DNA from: Pycnopodia helianthoides
Taxonomy: Eukaryota > Echinodermata > Asteroidea > Forcipulatida > Asteriidae
NCBI GenBank assembly: GCA_032158295.1
Contig: CM063244.1
Coordinates: forward strand, 9,886,376-9,950,375
DNA length: 64,000 nt
Direction of reading: 5' to 3'
Shown: positions 60,862 through 64,000 of the stretch, in pieces
Numbering within the stretch: position 1 is the stretch's first letter
Layout: every line of letters starts with the position of its first letter
Notes under the pieces: generated by a model
What the model saw: the letters and a program-made list of their open reading frames with translations, nothing else
Told to the model about the DNA's origin: nothing
Databases searched by the model: none
Made by a program: the position numbers and the translations under genes

Positions 60862-62099
60862 TACACTGTAAAAATAATGGGCAAAAATTTACCCAATTTT
60901 TTACCCAACGTTGCTTAAACTATCAACATGCCCATCTTTTAAGTACTTTTTTTCCCCATCTCAGTTGGGCATTCTGATTGCCAAATAATTGGGTAATATT
61001 TCCTCATCAATAGTTGGGTATATTTTGGTAGCCAACAGTTGGGTAATTTTTTGTTTACCCATTTTCTGGGTATTTAATAAATTATCAATTACCCACTTAT
61101 TGGGCGTTGCTTTTATCCATGATAAATAATTATTAATTACCCATTTATTGGGCTATGATATTATCCAAGATCTGGTTAAATCCGCTAGCTTTTAAGCTAT
61201 ACAATGACCTTGGGAAACTTTCAAAGGTGAGTAAAAGTTGTCATGTATTAATTTACAAAATTTATTGTTCTCATGCAAATAATTGGGAAGTTATGTTGAC
61301 AACTGTTGTTGCTATGACAAAAACATTGCTGTGGATTCTTCAGTTCTCCCCAAGCTGCCAGACGGAGCAGGGATTGCGCAGTACATTACGGTTTGGTGCA
61401 TGCATGCCGCGAACGCAACGGCGAGCGAGGCGTCCAGTGTATGTACATACACACTTTGTAGGCATACAGCAACAACAGTTCTCAACAGCGAGCGAGGCAG
61501 CCATTACTTAGGCCCTAGTGTACGTGTAGGCCTATGTAATAGTATAACAGCAACAACAGTTCTCGGATTCTTGTGAAAGTGTTAGGCTCATAGAATTGAT
61601 AACTTCCCAGTTATTTGCATGAGAACAATAAATTGTGTAAATTAATACATGACAACTTTTACTCACCTTTGAAAGTTTCCCCAAGGTCGTTGTACAGCCC
61701 CCTGCTCTCCAACAGCTCTTCGATACTCCCGTTCGACGCCATATCTGTGAGCAGCAATGGCGCATAACGCTTTGAAGTATTCACCCAATGTGGTTTAATT
61801 TTACCCAACTGTATGTGTTTATTACTCGTTTTAGGGAAAGATGCTCAACGATGAGGCAGAAGAATATTTTCTTTCTATATATAATGGGTAAACCCATCTT
61901 CGCTTTCTGAGACTGATAAATACTACCCAACTGATGTAGTATATTTACCATTTGTTGAGTGTTTTTGTTTCAGTTAACCAACAGGGAAAATGCCACACAT
62001 GTTGGAGAAAGTTTTAACCAACAAACTAATGAATTATTACCTAGTTTGCCCATTTTCAGATTACCCATCAACTTCTTTGCCCTTCATTTTTACAGTGTA
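60862..62099. mobile_element. 1.24-kb TIR element with a captured exon-like segment
   Basis: TA-CACTGTAAAAATAATGGGC at 60,862 and GCCCTTCATTTTTACAGTG-TA at 62,099, with ACCCA/TGGGT repeats at both ends. TA outside the repeats could be a target duplication; superfamily not assigned. Inside is an inverted repeat with arms of about 100 bp (61,198-61,300 and 61,597-61,697) that contains a splice-donor-like junction in each arm. Confidence 0.65.
61667..61742 (-). other. Exon-like segment with start codon and splice donor
   Basis: ATG at 61,742 opens MASNGSIEELLESRG then LYNDLGETFK, followed at once by GTGAGT. It looks like a first coding exon. The last 30 bases and the intron start are repeated inverted at about 61,190-61,220 on the plus strand. 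The protein was not recognised. Confidence 0.45.
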
Positions 62100-62205
62100 G
62101 ATATGTCCATCAATATCAATTTCATATGGGATGGAGGGGCCACTCTGCGACCGCACGTGCATTGTTTCCATTCGTTAGTGTTGTGGTTTGGTTGTACGCA
62201 AACTA

Positions 62206-62703
62206 ATTATCTCCTGTGGTTTCAGTTCAGGTAACTCCTTACAACCGCGGTTGTAGTGTGTGGCTTGTTGGGCTCTGTTTTTCTGAAGTTTGGTTTTGAC
62301 TTGTCCAGAGATTTGAGGTTTGAGGAGCGTGACCGTAGTGTGGAGCAGGGTCTTTGTACGGCGTCCCATAAGGCGTTGTGCTTGGGAGGATCCGCGTCCT
62401 TCTGTGGGGGTGTTTCTCCAACCAAATATATGGCTAGGAAGGGATCTTGGTGGTCAATTTCGCTTTGCTTAATATCGACTTTCTGTGGTTTAGTTCAGGT
62501 ATTCCTTACTACCGCGGTTGTAGTGTTTGGCTTGTTGGGCTCTGTTTTTCTGAAGTTTGGTTTTGGAATTTGAGGTTTGAGGAGCGTGACCGTAGTGTGG
62601 AGCAGGGTCTTTGTACGCGTCCTTCTGTGGGGGTGTTTCTCCAACCAAGTATATGGCTAGGAAGGGATCTTGGTGGTCAATTTCGCTTTTCTTAATATCG
62701 ACT
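62206..62703 (-). repeat. Direct duplication within the gypsy remnant
   Basis: 62,206-62,490 and 62,491-62,703 are tandem copies (GAGCGTGACCGTAGTGTGGA and AACCAA(A/G)TATATGGCTAGG in both); the second lacks two segments of about 20-35 bp. Confidence 0.85.
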
Positions 62704-63420
62704 GCATTTTCAGCCTTGCCATTAGACTGAGGGGTAGTGTGAGGACGATGTAGTATATGATTAATGTCCCAGTGTTTGGTGAAATTCAGGAATTCTGCAG
62801 AGCGAAATTGAGGACCATTGTCACCGATGAGCGTGTCGGGAATGCCATGACGCGCAAAGAAAGATTTTTAGGCATGGTTATGACATTCGAACTCTGTGTA
62901 GAACTCAAAGAAGTTGGTCGGAGTAGTAGTCAGTGACGATTATGTAATCTTTGCCATTCAACATGAACATTATCAACTGCTACTGTAGACCAAGGGCGGT
63001 CATGGAGTGCGCGGCTGAATGTGTTGCAAGTACCATGCATGATGCAATTTTGTCTTTGATCTGTGCATTCATACCGGGCCAGTAGATAATATCTCTGGTT
63101 CTACGAAGACATCCTTCAATGCCAATGTGACTCGTATGTATTCTGTCAATCATGTCATGACGCATTGAGGAAGGAATGATGACTCTGCGTCCGCGAAATA
63201 TAATTCCATCTTGGGCAGAGAGCTCATTTTCGCGGGGTTTGGCCTGAGGGCTGCAGGGGTCAGTAGATGTCCGATGGGACATCAGCGAGTCGGAGTCGGA
63301 GTCGTAGCATACTTTCATTTAGCTTGAGGTTGCATTTTCGAGCTCTTTGCAACACTCCATGGAGATTACGGTCATGGTCTATTTCTGCTTCGTCAGTATT
63401 GTCACTTTCACCATTACCTA
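62400..63420 (-). mobile_element. Ty3/gypsy-type LTR retrotransposon remnant
   Basis: Minus strand: a reverse-transcriptase C-terminal piece (DHDRNLHGVLQRARKCNLKL, about 63,300-63,400) is joined directly to an integrase zinc-binding region (IIFRGRRVIIPSSMRHDMID then DIIYWPGMNAQIKDKIASC, 62,980-63,230). The connecting RNase H part is missing. From 62,870 down, GDNGPQFRSAEF and TTPQSNGKAENAV belong to the integrase core but lie in shifted frames. LTRs were not seen. Several frame breaks; not functional. Confidence 0.75.
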
Positions 63421-63424
63421 GTAT

Positions 63425-63592
63425 ACAAATACTGACTGCTTCGAGTGGCATAGTAAAACTAGTCACTCGAGGTGATCCCAAGAGCAACCTATCTTCCCGA
63501 GGCGAGCCGAGGGAAGATAGGCGGCTCCGGGGATCACCGAGAGTGACTAGTTTTGCTACGCCACGAGACAAAGCAGTCAATATTTGTTTTAT
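63425..63592. repeat. Foldback element inside a gypsy remnant
   Basis: Arms ACAAATACTGACTGCTT ... ACTAGTCACTCGAGGTGATC, mirrored to the right, meeting at CGAGGCGAGCCGAGG (about 63,496). Confidence 0.85.
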
Positions 63593-64000
63593 AATACCTC
63601 TTCCTTTGTTTCTATCTGTATACTTTAATAAAATTAATTCACACTTACGTACGTGGCAATCAATCGTCAAACAAGAACTGTAAAATCTTACGTTGAAATA
63701 CCGAGTTTTGACAAAATAAGAGGGTACCAGACTACTGCTGTTACGTTCGTTCTCTAAACCGTATTTCAAATGCACATATTTTGTTCATTACACCGGGTTC
63801 GAGGTTGTCAAGCAGCTCGTTTAAATCAACGGTAGTCAATGTAGTCAGGGTAACAGGGTATCCATGCACTAGTACATCGGTTGCTAGGCTATCGTTGAAT
63901 AGTTCGTTTGGTCGGTGAACAATTGTACAATAGTAAAAATACACAACACCATGTGACACGCTCTCGGCCAATCAACAGATAGAAACAAAGGAAGGGGTGT

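Overview
The window is nuclear DNA of an invertebrate deuterostome, most likely an echinoderm and probably a sea star (inference). The basis is: short coding exons with GT/AG introns; animal genes (FBH1, ANKRD16, tafazzin, a rhodopsin-type GPCR); non-coding DNA built almost entirely from LINE, Penelope, RTE, gypsy, hAT, TTAA-type MITE, SINE and foldback copies; and one 100-N scaffold gap at 25,960-26,059. There is nothing bacterial or viral in the layout: no operons, no CRISPR and no rRNA.

Positions 1-25,230 hold an F-box DNA helicase 1 (FBH1) gene on the minus strand. Sixteen exons were located and their reading phases checked. They cover helicase motifs I to VI and the start of the C-terminal Cys motif. 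The last exon(s) lie left of the window and the F-box exons were not found. Its introns carry a broken LINE (11.7-15.2 kb), a 1.2-kb hAT element with an 8-bp target duplication, a tandem array of RTE 3' ends, and two minisatellites.

Positions 29,196-35,760 hold ANKRD16 on the plus strand, seven exons, divergent from FBH1. This is the same head-to-head pairing as in human 10p15, so the roughly 4 kb between them is a candidate shared promoter. Exon 4 has a one-base frame problem.

Positions 39,510-47,614 hold tafazzin on the minus strand, a complete eight-exon model of about 283 residues. Its last codons and stop lie inside a transposon end. The introns contain a Penelope fragment nested in a LINE fragment.

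Positions 53,294-54,397 hold an intronless peptide-type GPCR on the minus strand. Positions 59,139-59,833 hold a minus-strand gene resembling plant 'pathogen-related protein' (NTF2/SnoaL-like), with a single-base frameshift. From 60.9 kb to the right edge are a 1.24-kb TIR element containing what looks like a captured first exon, then a decayed Ty3/gypsy element.

The genes do not form a pathway. FBH1 acts on recombination intermediates, ANKRD16 on alanyl-tRNA synthetase fidelity, and tafazzin on cardiolipin. The most distinctive content is the repeat architecture: nested insertions with readable target-site duplications, a chain of three TTAA MITEs sharing target sites, and Penelope-associated repeats carrying a hammerhead-like core and hairpins that resemble the histone mRNA 3' stem-loop.
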